This document shows positions 43,076 to 52,330 of a stretch of 64,000 nt of DNA, piece by piece. Under the pieces are notes generated by a model. It was not told the DNA's origin, did no database searches, and worked only from the letters and a program-made list of their open reading frames with translations. Source of the DNA: Limisalsivibrio acetivorans (GTDB taxonomy: Bacteria > Chrysiogenota > Deferribacteres > Deferribacterales > Geovibrionaceae); the NCBI RefSeq assembly GCF_000421105.1, contig NZ_ATWF01000001.1:1437407-1501406 (forward strand), given 5' to 3'. A program made the translations under genes and the position numbers. Numbering within the stretch: position 1 is the first letter of the stretch; each line of letters starts with the position of its first letter.

Positions 43076-44656
43076 CTATTGATTTCGGGATTCATCTAAA
43101 AGCTCTTCCTCGCTCATGGGTTCAACGGTTACAGAGCTGAACTTGTGGTAGATAACAAAGCCGGGCGGAGTATTCTTCGGTTTCTTTACATGTTTTTTTC
43201 GGGTGTAGTCAACGACAACCTTTGTGTCATGCTTCGCCTTGCTGTAGCCTGCAACGATACGGGCGGCTCTGATTATGTCCTCCTCGGTGGGGCTTTCGTC
43301 ACAACGAAGGATAAGATGGGATGATGGGATCTTCTGGGCGTGGAACCACAGGTCATCGGGGTTTGCATAACCGAAAACGAGCCTGTGGTTGCTTACGGAG
43401 TTGCGCCCTGCATAGGCCTTACCGCAATTCATGGAGAATGTCAGGAACTGCTTCTCCTTGTACTGCTGTTTCTTCCCCGTCCTGCTCTTTGCGTTCATCT
43501 CCTCCTCAAGCTCAAGGAGGTCACGCTCTCCTGCGGATTCCTCTATGAAGTAAATCTGTTCGTTTATATTCATAAGAAGCTGGCGAACCTCTTCCATCCG
43601 GTTGTTTATCTTGTTGATGCTCCGCTCCAGCTTTGCGGATCTGGCAAAGAGCTTGTCCATCCGCTCTCTCGGGTGCACACCCTCGGGGAGTGAGTAACTT
43701 ACCTCCTCGACCCCCTCTTCGGTATAGCGGTTCAGGGTCATCTCCCCCTCTCCCCGCTCAAGAAGATGCATGTTATCCCGCACCAGCTCCGCCTCTGCCT
43801 GTATCCCTTTCCATTCCTCCGCCCTTTTCAGCTCCTCTTGAAGCTCCTTCATAAGGGATGCGTACTTCTTTCTCTGCTTTGCATAGAAGCTGAGGAGCCT
43901 GTCCTTCGCCCTTCCTTTGCGCTTCTCACGTGATACGGTGAAGAAACTCTCCAGTTCTTCGGCGGAAACCTCCCTCTCTGCGCCGGGTGCGGGGAAGGGG
44001 ACAAGCTTACTCCTTGCATCCGCATAGAATTTTGCATCATCATAGATACAGCTCTTTATGTATATGCAGGTCTCCATGAAGCTGAACTCCTTTTGGTTCA
44101 TGATGCTCTCGGCGTATTTTACTGTGAGGGGGTAAAAACCGGTCATAAGGCTGAAATCCTCGACTGGTGGGGGATTATCAAGGGAATACCGCTTGTTCAT
44201 CTTCGGCTCGGTATATACAGAGCCAATGCCTATATCCCTGTCAGGATCGGGGTTGTTCCTGCTGTGCATGTATATAACGATACCGTTCTCATCGGTAACA
44301 AAGATGTTTGCCATCCTGCCGATGAGCTCGCAGATAACACGGTATGAGACTATCTTACCGCTGGGTCTGCGTTTAAGCAGTTCCATATGCATGACACGGT
44401 CATACTTCCTGCATCCTAAGCTTTTAAGGGTTGCTCCATTAAGGGTTTCAAGGCGTTTCTCCACAGCTCCATCGGGCTTTTCAGCTTTCAGCAGTGCGGG
44501 TACCCCGTCTCCCGTGCGCACACGCAGAACCATCTGCCCTTCGCCGAAAAGGGAGAAATACAGGGAATCATCCGTTACGGTGACCCTGTTAAGCCTGGAA
44601 CCCCTCAGCTTCGGGCCTGTGATGTGCACAAGCTTTGTGAGGGTCAATCCATCCAT
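43076..44656 (-). CDS. rqcH: NFACT-family protein (RqcH/FbpA-like)
   Basis: 526 residues. NFACT-N at about 1-200 has ELIGRMANIFVTDENG, a helix-hairpin and coiled-coil middle at about 225-390 is rich in Lys/Glu, and NFACT-R at about 415-515 has SNHRLVFGYANPDDLWFHA and IPSSHLILR. The family binds the tRNA-obstructed large ribosomal subunit and adds C-terminal Ala tails to stalled peptides (bacterial ribosome quality control). Older annotations as fibronectin-binding protein come from Gram-positives. The ATG overlaps the pilT stop by one base (TAATG). Confidence 0.85.
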   Translation of the reverse strand: MDGLTLTKLVHITGPKLRGSRLNRVTVTDDSLYFSLFGEGQMVLRVRTGDGVPALLKAEKPDGAVEKRLETLNGATLKSLGCRKYDRVMHMELLKRRPSGKIVSYRVICELIGRMANIFVTDENGIVIYMHSRNNPDPDRDIGIGSVYTEPKMNKRYSLDNPPPVEDFSLMTGFYPLTVKYAESIMNQKEFSFMETCIYIKSCIYDDAKFYADARSKLVPFPAPGAEREVSAEELESFFTVSREKRKGRAKDRLLSFYAKQRKKYASLMKELQEELKRAEEWKGIQAEAELVRDNMHLLERGEGEMTLNRYTEEGVEEVSYSLPEGVHPRERMDKLFARSAKLERSINKINNRMEEVRQLLMNINEQIYFIEESAGERDLLELEEEMNAKSRTGKKQQYKEKQFLTFSMNCGKAYAGRNSVSNHRLVFGYANPDDLWFHAQKIPSSHLILRCDESPTEEDIIRAARIVAGYSKAKHDTKVVVDYTRKKHVKKPKNTPPGFVIYHKFSSVTVEPMSEEELLDESRNQ

Positions 44657-45741
44657 TATTCGCCGCTATCCTCCGGTTTTTCCTTGAGATACTTGGCGAA
44701 TGTCTTTTTGTCAAAACATTTCGAATAAGCCTCTTCGGGGCTGATGATCCCGGCTTCAAGATGGTCCTTAATTGCCTGATCCATGAGCTGCATACCCTCA
44801 CCCCTTCCCGTCTGGATACTGGAGGGGATCTGGAAGGTTTTACCCTCACGGATGAGGTTGGCGATGGCACCGGTAACAAAGAGAATCTCAAGGGCTGCTA
44901 CACGCCCACCTTTGTCCACCCTTTTGAAAAGGTTCTGGCAGATAACCCCCTTCAGAGATTCACTGAGCATTGCCCTTATCTGCGCCTGTCTCGCCGTGGG
45001 GAAGACATCGATGATCCTGTCCACCGTTTTGGCGGCGGAGTTGGTGTGGAGTGTTCCAAAGACGAGGTGCCCCGTCTCTGCGGCGGTGATGGCAAGCTCG
45101 ATGGTTTCCAGATCACGCATCTCGCCGACGAGGATAACGTCCGGGTCCTCACGCAGGGCCGCTTTAAGCGCTGTTGCAAAGCTCTCCGTATGCGCTCTGA
45201 CCTCTCTATGGTTCACCAGACACTTCTGTGGTCTATGCACAAACTCCACCGGGTCTTCCACGGTGAGGATATGGTCCGCCCTTGTCCTGTTGATATAATC
45301 AATTATCCCAGCGAGGGTTGTGGACTTACCGCTACCAGTGGCTCCGGTGACGAGGATAAGTCCCCGGCTGTAGTTTGCAAAGTTAAGAACCTGCGGCGGC
45401 AGACCGAGCTGTTCCACAGTGAGTATCTGCTCGGGGATAATCCTGAAAACAGCACCTATGCCGCGTTTCTGATACATATAGTTAGCACGGAATCTAGCCT
45501 TGCCCGGTATCTCATAGGCAAAATCTAGGTCTTTATTCTTCTGAAAGTTCTCCCATTGCAGAGGAGTGGCTATCTCCGATAGGAGCTCCTTGAGCATGTC
45601 GTTTGTGAGGAAATCGTATTTGAAGGGTATCTCTGTAAGCTCTCCATCCTTTCTTAGCAGTGGCTTAACTCCTGCTGAAAGGTGCAGGTCGCTCCCCCCC
45701 TCTTCCATCATATGATTAAAGAAAGCATCTATCTTCGCCAT
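44656..45741 (-). CDS. pilT: Type IV pilus retraction ATPase
   Basis: 361 residues, the usual length. Walker A is VTGATGSGKSTTLAGIIDY near 130-148. The Asp and His boxes lie around ILTVEDPVEFVHRP near 160-173, and Walker B is LREDPDVILVGEMRD near 195-209. The PilT C-terminal AIRNLIREG-type segment is present (ANLIREGKTFQIPSSIQ). It powers pilus retraction, hence twitching or DNA uptake. AGGAG is eight bases before the ATG. No other pil genes are within the window. PilU is an alternative name, but the C-terminus fits PilT. Confidence 0.92.
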   Translation of the reverse strand: MAKIDAFFNHMMEEGGSDLHLSAGVKPLLRKDGELTEIPFKYDFLTNDMLKELLSEIATPLQWENFQKNKDLDFAYEIPGKARFRANYMYQKRGIGAVFRIIPEQILTVEQLGLPPQVLNFANYSRGLILVTGATGSGKSTTLAGIIDYINRTRADHILTVEDPVEFVHRPQKCLVNHREVRAHTESFATALKAALREDPDVILVGEMRDLETIELAITAAETGHLVFGTLHTNSAAKTVDRIIDVFPTARQAQIRAMLSESLKGVICQNLFKRVDKGGRVAALEILFVTGAIANLIREGKTFQIPSSIQTGRGEGMQLMDQAIKDHLEAGIISPEEAYSKCFDKKTFAKYLKEKPEDSGE

Positions 45742-45878
45742 GGGCCTACTCCTGTGGTGTTGATTTGTGTAATACCCCGGAGGGTTAATTAGAATAATAC
45801 ACCATAAAAGCCCTCGATCAAAGACGCATCACTCAATGCCCGGCTACAATATTAATTATGTTCTGTTAATAAATTGTA

Positions 45879-45993
45879 TTGACACGGGGAATTGCGGACA
45901 TATTTTGTAATTAAAGGAAACGTAATAGTTTTCCCTCCCCTCCTTAACACACATTGGCCGGTCGCCAACTCCCCAAAAGGACCGGCCTTTTTT
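45879..45993 (+). ncRNA. Candidate small RNA with promoter and terminator (transcript about 45913-45993)
   Basis: TTGACA (45879-45884), a 16-base spacer and TATTTT (45901-45906) are followed about 50 bases later by a strong terminator (8-bp GGCCGGTC/GACCGGCC stem, 45956-45987, then seven T). No open frame with a ribosome site lies between. The predicted RNA of about 80 nt has an unpaired pyrimidine run TTTTCCCTCCCCTCCTT that is complementary to purine-rich Shine-Dalgarno sequences. It lies between two minus-strand genes and so has no other obvious purpose. Confidence 0.55.
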
Positions 45994-46008
45994 ATGCCTA
46001 AATAAAAA

Positions 46009-46031
46009 AGCACACCCGTTGAGGGTGTGCT
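46009..46031 (-). terminator. Terminator of the copA-copZ-csoR operon
   Basis: Perfect 9-bp stem AGCACACCC/GGGTGTGCT with a 5-base loop. On the minus strand it is followed by TTTTTTA. Confidence 0.88.
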
Positions 46032-46050
46032 TCCACTGCGGTTAAAGCCT

Positions 46051-46308
46051 TTATTTAACATACTTTTTAAGGGTTTTCATAAGCTCTTCGACTATCTCCG
46101 AGCTGTCCCCCTCTTCCATGGATCTTTTTACACAGCTGTTTATATGATTTTCAAGGATGATGAGTGCGGAGCTGTCCAAAGCTCCACGTACCGCCGCAAT
46201 CTGGTTTACAATATCGATGCAGTAGCTCTCATCCTCCACCATACGTATTATCCCGCCAAGCTGTCCGTGGGCTTTCTTAAGCCTGGCAAGGGTGTTTTCG
46301 TGTTTCAA
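46051..46308 (-). CDS. csoR: CsoR-type copper-sensing repressor
   Basis: 85 residues, helical DUF156 fold. The Cu(I) ligands follow the CsoR pattern: Cys in SYCIDIVNQ (about 36) and H-x3-C in ENHINSC (about 55 and 59). No His at the N-terminus in the place typical of nickel-type RcnR. It represses its operon until copper binds. Its target is likely the palindrome at 48749. It overlaps copZ by 4 bases and is the last gene of the operon. Confidence 0.9.
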   Translation of the reverse strand: MKHENTLARLKKAHGQLGGIIRMVEDESYCIDIVNQIAAVRGALDSSALIILENHINSCVKRSMEEGDSSEIVEELMKTLKKYVK

Positions 46309-46514
46309 TCCTTAACCTCGTAGCCCTCTTCCTCGATGGCTTCTTTGATATCCGCAAGACTGCGCACAGAGGCATCGTACTTAACGGCCGCCTCACCCTT
46401 TTCAAGGTTCACCTCAACGGATTCTACTCCGTCAAGCTCGCCCACACCTTTCTCCACTGCCGCCTTGCAGTGTCCGCAAGTCATTCCGCTAACTTTAAGA
46501 TCGATCCTTTCCAT
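46305..46514 (-). CDS. copZ: Copper chaperone, heavy-metal-associated domain
   Basis: 69 residues, a single HMA ferredoxin-like fold with the Cu(I) site GMTCGHC at about 10-16. The Asp/Glu-rich surface suits docking on the N-terminal domain of CopA. It moves Cu(I) in the cytoplasm to CopA and CsoR. The ATG overlaps the copA stop by one base. Confidence 0.93.
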   Translation of the reverse strand: MERIDLKVSGMTCGHCKAAVEKGVGELDGVESVEVNLEKGEAAVKYDASVRSLADIKEAIEEEGYEVKD

Positions 46515-48697
46515 TATTGTCCTCCTTCTGTTTTTAGTTCAAAGCTCCACCGCTTAAGCCGGAGTGCGTTAAGCACAACGGAAACGGAGCTCATGGACAT
46601 CGCCGCACCTGCGACTATGGGGCTTAAAAACCCTGCCGCCGCAAGGGGTATGCCCACGGTGTTATATATAAGAGCCCAAAAAAGGCTCTGCTTGATATTA
46701 CTGAGAGCTGCCCTGCTTATGGCTAGGGAGGCGGCTATCTCACGCGGCGTACCTTTCAGGAGGGTAACGCCGGCGGTTTCCATCGCCACATCTGTGCCAG
46801 TACCCATGGCAACGCCCACATAGGCCGCCGCCAGAGATGGTGCATCGTTGATACCGTCACCCACCATAGCGGTTTTGCTCCCCTCTTCGGTGAGTTTTGC
46901 GATATGATCACGCTTACCCTCGGGGAGCACTCCGGCGATAACGTTATATATACCCGCCTTTGAAGCAATCGCCTTTGCGGCACGCTCGGAGTCGCCTGTG
47001 AGCATCCATACATCCATACCCAACCCCTTCGCCATGGCAACCATCTCGGGAGCTCCCTCCTTAAGCTTGTCTGCCACACCAAGAAGACCGGCCGCCTGAC
47101 CGTCCACCGATACATAGATAACCGTCTTCCCCGCCGAGCCGAGCTCTTCCCCCATCCTTACGAGGGAACCGAACTCCACACCATCCATCATTGAGATGTT
47201 CCCGGCGGCAACGGAGCGACCCTTAACGGTGGCTGTAACACCCTTGCCGGGAACCGCCTGGATATCCGTTGCTTCGGGGTAATCATCGCCGTAATAGCGT
47301 ATCACAGCACCGGCCAGAGGATGCTCCGAACCGGACTCCGCCGCCGCTGTGAGGGACAGCAGTTCGTCACGGCTGAAATCCCCCGCCATATATATATCCG
47401 TAACCGAGGGTTTCCCTTCGGTGATAGTACCCGTTTTATCAAGCACAAGGGTATCGGCCCTGCCCAGCTTCTCCAGATGCTCACCCCCCTTGAAGAGCAC
47501 GCCCATTCTGGCGGCTCTCCCCGTTGCTGTCATAACAGATGTGGGTGTAGCAAGACCGAGGGCGCAGGGGCAAGCTATGACGATAACGCTGGTGAATATT
47601 ATGATAGACTTGGTGAAGTCTCCACCGGTGAGCCCGAAATACCACACCAGAAAGGCCAGAGCAGCAAATATAACAACTGCTGGAACGAACCATGCGGAGA
47701 CCGCATCCGCCATCCTCTGGACTGGCGCTTTGCTCTCCTGCGCTTCCTCCACCATCTTGACGATACGGGAGAGCATGGTGTTCTCACCCACAGCCGTTGC
47801 CCTAAAGCGGAGCCTGCCGTTTCCGTTAACCGTAGCTCCCGTAACCGCAGAGCCCTCCTGCTTGAATACAGGCACGCTCTCTCCGGTTACCATCGATTCA
47901 TCTATATAGCTGCTTCCATCTATAATCTGACCGTCCACAGGTATCTTCTCGCCGGGGCGGACAACTATGACATCACCCTCTTTAACCTCTGCGGCATCGA
48001 TCTCAACCTCGCCCCCCTCACGTTCCACCCTGGCCTTTTTTGCGCCAAGCTCCATGAGGCTATGAAGGGCAGAGGCGGTTCTGTCCTTTGCGGCGGATTC
48101 AAGGTATTTACCAAGAAGAACAAGGGTTATGAGCATCGCCGAGGTTTCGAAATAGAGGGGCCCGCCTGTAAATACATTGAAAACACTGTATACAAAGGCA
48201 GTGGTGGTTCCCATGGCAACAAGCACATCCATATTCGCCGAGCCGTGCCTGAGATTCTTGTATGCGCCTATGTAAAAGCGCCATCCTCCTAGCACCTGCA
48301 CAATTCCTGCAAGGGCAAACTGCACGGGTGGACTCATTATAAAATCGGGGTATGCCTCGAAACCGACCACATGGGCGAACATACCCAATGAAAGGGGTAG
48401 AGTGAGCAGGATGGATATAAGAAGAACGGGCTTGAGGAGCCTGTCACCAACCTCGATCTCGCCGGACTCCTCCCTTGCACCGTAACCGATGTCGCTTATG
48501 TATGAGGTGATATCATCTACGTTCAGGGCATTTTCATCGTACACAACACGGGCTTTACCAGTGGAGAGGTTGACAGCAACCTCTGAAACTCCATCTTTTT
48601 TAGAAAGCTTCTTCTCGATTCGGGCTGAGCATGCAGCGCATGTCATCCCCGTCACATCGAGTCGTATTTCATTGGTGTTTTTTGTATTATCACTCAT
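46514..48697 (-). CDS. copA: Copper-exporting P1B-type ATPase
   Basis: 727 residues. One N-terminal HMA domain ([14 protein letters not shown] at about 16-29), then eight membrane helices with the copper channel motif [10 protein letters not shown] near 376. The phosphorylation loop is [12 protein letters not shown] near 419, with the nucleotide-domain His-Pro in GSEHPLAGA and the hinge [10 protein letters not shown] near 610. Cu+ export from the cytoplasm. First gene of the operon, behind a CsoR box. Confidence 0.95.
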   Translation of the reverse strand: MSDNTKNTNEIRLDVTGMTCAACSARIEKKLSKKDGVSEVAVNLSTGKARVVYDENALNVDDITSYISDIGYGAREESGEIEVGDRLLKPVLLISILLTLPLSLGMFAHVVGFEAYPDFIMSPPVQFALAGIVQVLGGWRFYIGAYKNLRHGSANMDVLVAMGTTTAFVYSVFNVFTGGPLYFETSAMLITLVLLGKYLESAAKDRTASALHSLMELGAKKARVEREGGEVEIDAAEVKEGDVIVVRPGEKIPVDGQIIDGSSYIDESMVTGESVPVFKQEGSAVTGATVNGNGRLRFRATAVGENTMLSRIVKMVEEAQESKAPVQRMADAVSAWFVPAVVIFAALAFLVWYFGLTGGDFTKSIIIFTSVIVIACPCALGLATPTSVMTATGRAARMGVLFKGGEHLEKLGRADTLVLDKTGTITEGKPSVTDIYMAGDFSRDELLSLTAAAESGSEHPLAGAVIRYYGDDYPEATDIQAVPGKGVTATVKGRSVAAGNISMMDGVEFGSLVRMGEELGSAGKTVIYVSVDGQAAGLLGVADKLKEGAPEMVAMAKGLGMDVWMLTGDSERAAKAIASKAGIYNVIAGVLPEGKRDHIAKLTEEGSKTAMVGDGINDAPSLAAAYVGVAMGTGTDVAMETAGVTLLKGTPREIAASLAISRAALSNIKQSLFWALIYNTVGIPLAAAGFLSPIVAGAAMSMSSVSVVLNALRLKRWSFELKTEGGQ

Positions 48698-48748
48698 GCA
48701 ACCGCCTTTCTTATCTATTGTAATGCCGGAATCCAGCAGAGTATACCT

Positions 48749-48765
48749 ATACCCCGTATGGGTAT
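48749..48765. promoter_or_regulatory. CsoR box upstream of copA
   Basis: ATACCCCGTATGGGTAT contains the arms ATACCC and GGGTAT around a 5-base centre, matching known CsoR operators of the type TACCC-CATA-GGGTA. It lies 52 bases before the copA start. Confidence 0.75.
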
Positions 48766-49045
48766 CTTCATGGGACTAGAATAATCCTTTTACCGATTCA
48801 GTTCAAGGGGACTTTTGTAATTTTTTCGTAGTCAATTCCTGAAGGAAAGTCAGGCTGGGCATATACAAGCATCATCGAAAGATTCGCTTCAGCGGCATCC
48901 GGAATATTGCCACTCAGGGGGCTCAGTAAAACCCAAAAGGGGTTCCGGGATGTGAGGAATCAAACCATGCAATAAACAGCCAACAAACAGAGCAAATAGT
49001 TATACTCAGGGAAGGAGACAGAGGAAACAGCCTGGGCAGGTTTTG

Positions 49046-49471
49046 TCAGACGAGCCCCTTTGTCTTGGCCGCTTTGGTGGCAACATGAACAAGGCAGTCC
49101 TCAAGGTCTTCAAGACAGAAGGGCTTTTTGAGGAAACATTCGATATTGAGACCCTCCACCTGCTTATCGTAGTTAGGTATATCATAGGCAGACATAACAA
49201 CCACAACGCTGTCGAGGTTAAGATCACGTATCTCACGTATCATATCTATACCGCTTTTCAGGGGCATCCAGAGATCTGTCAATATTATATCGGATTCTCT
49301 GTTCTTGTATATTTCAAGACCTTCGCAACCATCCGCCGCCAGCTCCACCCTGCCGAAGATCTGGCCGAGTATGACAGACATGGATTCACGGGCGTTCTTG
49401 TCATCCTCCACAAAGAGCACAGAAAGCTGTTTGAAGGCGGATTTCATCGCCTCGGAGACGTTGAGAGCCAC
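49046..49471 (-). CDS. Single-domain response regulator (CheY-like)
   Basis: 141 residues from a GTG at 49471 that has GGAGG five bases upstream. The frame opens with another GTG inside that site. The receiver is complete: VEDD, phospho-Asp in ILTDLWMPLKSG, VVMSAYD with the Ser/Thr switch, and KKPF. There is no output domain. It has a short N-terminal extension of about 18 residues. No kinase is adjacent. It could serve one of the orphan kinases in the window. Confidence 0.88.
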   Translation of the reverse strand: MALNVSEAMKSAFKQLSVLFVEDDKNARESMSVILGQIFGRVELAADGCEGLEIYKNRESDIILTDLWMPLKSGIDMIREIRDLNLDSVVVVMSAYDIPNYDKQVEGLNIECFLKKPFCLEDLEDCLVHVATKAAKTKGLV

Positions 49472-49519
49472 ATTCACCTCCTCTCTTACTAAGAATAGTA
49501 TATACCCCTGACCCTGTTA

Positions 49520-50770
49520 TCAAAAGACTTTTTCATCTGTTGCCTTTAGCCTTTTGGAAAGGATGTTGATTATCCTGTAGGAGAGTGCATGATTGATCCG
49601 CAGAAGCTCATCAAAAAGATCGGGATCGAGGCTGAATATAACGGAATTCTCCGCCGCAACCGCCGTTGCCGTTCGGGGGCAGTCTATGAGATATGCCATC
49701 TCGCCAAAGATCTCCCCTTTGCGTACACTGCTTATCGAATCAGGCGTTCCAGCCCTCCTTATCTCGACGGAGCCTGTGTATACGTAATAAATAGTTTTAG
49801 ACTCGTCCCCCTGATGGAACAAGACCTCCCCTTCACGGTGGTAGTCCGCATACCTTTCATATACAGCACCAAGCCTGCCGAAAAGGAAGCTCTCCAAACG
49901 CTTTCTCCCACCCGACATATCGATGTCGAGGATCTTGTTTATAACCAGCAGGTCAAGGCTGTCGGAGACGTAGGTGAACTCCGCACAGATAAAAAAGAGC
50001 TGACAGGCGAAATAAACCCAAAGCAGTAGGAGGATAACAGTTCCGATGAAGCCGTAGATCATACTCAGATCCGCCGTCTGGGTGAAAAGAGTATAAAAGA
50101 GCTTCAACACCATAACCAGAACAATAAACAGGCCGGCCCCCTGCAGAGCGGCATTATTGCTGGGCTTTTTTACGGGTAGGAACCTGTAGGTGAAAAAGGC
50201 GAAGGCGAAGGCAGCGGAGGCTGGAATAAGAAGGCCCACAAGGCGCAGGAAGCCGGAAAGACCAGCGGAAAAACCTATGGACATGAAAAAGTTCTCTATG
50301 TGTATCGCCGCAAAGCGCAGCAGTACGAATGCTGTTATTACGATGAAGAGCCCCGGTATTATGAAGATAGAGATAATGTTCGTCATAAAGAAGTTCCGGC
50401 TCTTGCTGCTGGGGAAGATTACATCGAACGCCCGCTGGAAGGAGTTCAGGATAAGCCTGGACATCCAAAGCAGGTTCAAAACACCAAATACGCTGAAGGC
50501 TCCCTTAATCTTCGAACCGATACCCATCTCATGCAAAAAATCCTCGTTAAGGAAAGCACTTATGGAGGTTAAAAACTCAAAGAATACCCTGCTGAATCCG
50601 GGGTAGCTCTTAAGCACCGTATCAAATATTGTCAGCATCACCAGTATAATGGGGATTATTGACAGAAGAAAGTAGTAGGCAACAGCGCCGGCGTGGTTTG
50701 TCAGTTCGTTTTCGTAGTATCGGTTGAAGGCGATATATAGCTTTTGGCTGAAGGTTTCGAGTATGCGCAC
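49520..50770 (-). CDS. YihY/BrkB membrane protein fused to a cyclic-nucleotide-binding domain
   Basis: 416 residues. Residues 1-275 form the BrkB/YihY module with about six helices and the start AGAVAYYFLLSIIPIILVML, closing with GFIGTVILLLLWVYFACQLF. Residues 300-410 form a cNMP-binding fold with FHQGDESKTIYYVYTGSVEI and the phosphate cassette FGEMAYLIDCPRTATAVA, whose Arg is kept. BrkB proteins were once called ribonuclease BN, which is incorrect. They may be transporters. The fusion suggests gating of the membrane part by cAMP, c-di-GMP or another ligand. Start GTG with a close AGGAG. Confidence 0.87.
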   Translation of the reverse strand: MRILETFSQKLYIAFNRYYENELTNHAGAVAYYFLLSIIPIILVMLTIFDTVLKSYPGFSRVFFEFLTSISAFLNEDFLHEMGIGSKIKGAFSVFGVLNLLWMSRLILNSFQRAFDVIFPSSKSRNFFMTNIISIFIIPGLFIVITAFVLLRFAAIHIENFFMSIGFSAGLSGFLRLVGLLIPASAAFAFAFFTYRFLPVKKPSNNAALQGAGLFIVLVMVLKLFYTLFTQTADLSMIYGFIGTVILLLLWVYFACQLFFICAEFTYVSDSLDLLVINKILDIDMSGGRKRLESFLFGRLGAVYERYADYHREGEVLFHQGDESKTIYYVYTGSVEIRRAGTPDSISSVRKGEIFGEMAYLIDCPRTATAVAAENSVIFSLDPDLFDELLRINHALSYRIINILSKRLKATDEKVF

Positions 50771-50779
50771 GGCTCCTCT

Positions 50780-51643
50780 CTAAACCACTTTGACGTGCCA
50801 CGGCTCAAAACGGACGCCGTAGGGGTTTTTACGGTCATAGCGGATCCTCATGTAGCCGGATTCCAACAGTCTCGAGTACTCCCTTGTGGTGGCAAACTTA
50901 TCTGTGAAGTTGGCGTACCCCCAGCCTTTTATACCCACATCGAAGTCACTGCATCCGTGGTACGAATACCCCGGAGGAGCGAGTGAACGGGAGGCCTGGC
51001 TGAGGTTGCCCTTAGTTTCCACAGCCTTACTGAAGAACAGGTACATCTGCTTTACAACGCTTCGTACACCGGAGGTTAGGGTCAGCGTCTTCATCTCTCC
51101 GGTTATCTTTCGATACGTATCGTACGCCTCGCCTTTATAGATATAATGTCCAGTTCCGGGAACCTTGACCATCCTGTTCTCATCCACCCTGAGGGTGAGT
51201 TCCGTAAGGATCTTTTCACCGTAGAAACCGTATTCGGCGGCGTTCCTGTAAAAGGTTCTCTCTATAAAATCGTGCTCATCCCTTGTGAATGTATCAAGCC
51301 TTCCAGCCCTGTCCATAAGGGTGAGTGCGTCATCGAAGTTGAGGATATTAAAGTTACCGTAGCCCACATACCCCTGCAGGGCTTTCAGCTTCTTCTGTAC
51401 GGAGCAGAGTAGCTTAAAGTCATACATGGAGGCGTGGATATCATCGCTGTAAGTCCTGTCGAAATCCTGGATTTTTTTGAAGTATTCCCTGTTGAACCTG
51501 TTCTTATCGGTTTCTCTGCAGAGGGGTTCCGGCTCTTCTCCCTCACCAAACCCGGGGAACATGGAGGCGGACACACCTCCGGCGCTGAGCATTAAAGCTC
51601 CGATTGCGCCGGCCTTCAAAATGATTCTTCTTGATGAGTCCAT
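50780..51643 (-). CDS. Tat-exported D,D/L,D-carboxypeptidase, VanY/M15 family
   Basis: 287 residues. The N-terminus SSRRIILKAGAIGALMLSAGG is a twin-arginine signal. The C-terminal third has the M15B zinc-peptidase pattern: TSGVRSVVKQMYLFF, then GYSYHGCSDFDVGIKG (His and Asp zinc ligands) and FEPWHVKVV (third ligand and catalytic context). It trims peptidoglycan stem peptides in the periplasm. AGGGA is nine bases before the ATG. Tat rather than Sec export is unusual for this family. It lies 9 bases before the BrkB fusion in the same direction, so possibly one operon. Confidence 0.85.
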   Translation of the reverse strand: MDSSRRIILKAGAIGALMLSAGGVSASMFPGFGEGEEPEPLCRETDKNRFNREYFKKIQDFDRTYSDDIHASMYDFKLLCSVQKKLKALQGYVGYGNFNILNFDDALTLMDRAGRLDTFTRDEHDFIERTFYRNAAEYGFYGEKILTELTLRVDENRMVKVPGTGHYIYKGEAYDTYRKITGEMKTLTLTSGVRSVVKQMYLFFSKAVETKGNLSQASRSLAPPGYSYHGCSDFDVGIKGWGYANFTDKFATTREYSRLLESGYMRIRYDRKNPYGVRFEPWHVKVV

Positions 51644-51723
51644 TAACCAAAATCCCTGGGGAAGCTTCCCCTGTTTATACCCTTACTTTTAAAACATACA
51701 GAGTTGATTTTCAAGCATGATCG

Positions 51724-52266
51724 TCATCTGAGCAGTGGTACGGATACACCTGCATACCCCTCGGTCAGGGCGTAGGCGGCGAGCTCCTCCCCTCTGAGAC
51801 TGCATTCCTTTGAAGGGTGTGCGAAAACCATACCTGTGGGAGGCCTGTTTTCTGAGCATGGGTCGTGGAGCACAACATCCGCCCCCTCCCCTTTACACGA
51901 CAAGGAGGCAGCCGCACTAAGCTCCACAACGCCCCCTGTTTGGGGCGTTCCACCTTCACAAACAACGCTTTCCGCCATATGTTCCGGACACTCTCCGCAG
52001 ACGAAAACGGGCATGCCAAGCTCCGCCCCCCTGTCGGTATATTCTTTTATATCGGCAAAGTTCGCCCCTGGTAAAACAAGAATCCCCTCCAGGGAGCTGT
52101 CCACTGGTATCAGCTCATGGATATAGCTGAGGGTTCCGTTATCGAAATCATCGTTGTCGCTGTCGTTTATTATCAGCTTTGCGTTCTCCGTCTGCAGGAA
52201 CAGGGAGAAGTCGCAACCCGATGTCATAAACAGAGCGGTAAGCACGGTTATGATAACTATCTTCAT
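51724..52266 (-). CDS. Hypothetical lipoprotein
   Basis: 180 residues, no family recognised. The N-terminus MKIVIITVLTALFMTSGCDF is a lipoprotein signal with the Cys at residue 18. A highly acidic stretch follows (NDSDNDDFDNG). Five further cysteines, in CGECPEH and later segments, may form disulfides. The rest shows alternating hydrophobic strands (LEGILVLPGANFADI, GADVVLHDPC). No clear ribosome site. It probably sits in the outer or inner membrane facing the periplasm. Confidence 0.65.
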   Translation of the reverse strand: MKIVIITVLTALFMTSGCDFSLFLQTENAKLIINDSDNDDFDNGTLSYIHELIPVDSSLEGILVLPGANFADIKEYTDRGAELGMPVFVCGECPEHMAESVVCEGGTPQTGGVVELSAAASLSCKGEGADVVLHDPCSENRPPTGMVFAHPSKECSLRGEELAAYALTEGYAGVSVPLLR

Positions 52267-52302
52267 ATTTATATTATAGCTTAAAAATGGGGAAAAGAAA
52301 AA

Positions 52303-52320
52303 GGGGCCAGAAATGGCCCC
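52303..52320 (-). terminator. Terminator of the FadL-type gene
   Basis: Perfect 7-bp GGGGCCA/TGGCCCC stem with a 4-base loop. On the minus strand it is followed by TTTTTC. Confidence 0.82.
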
Positions 52321-52330
52321 TCGATAAAAT

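Noticed and set aside
45852-46061. 69-codon minus-strand frame next to the csoR end
   Set aside because: It crosses two strong terminators and overlaps csoR. No ribosome site.
47321-48292. 323-codon plus-strand frame inside copA
   Set aside because: Antisense shadow of the copper ATPase with no signal of its own.
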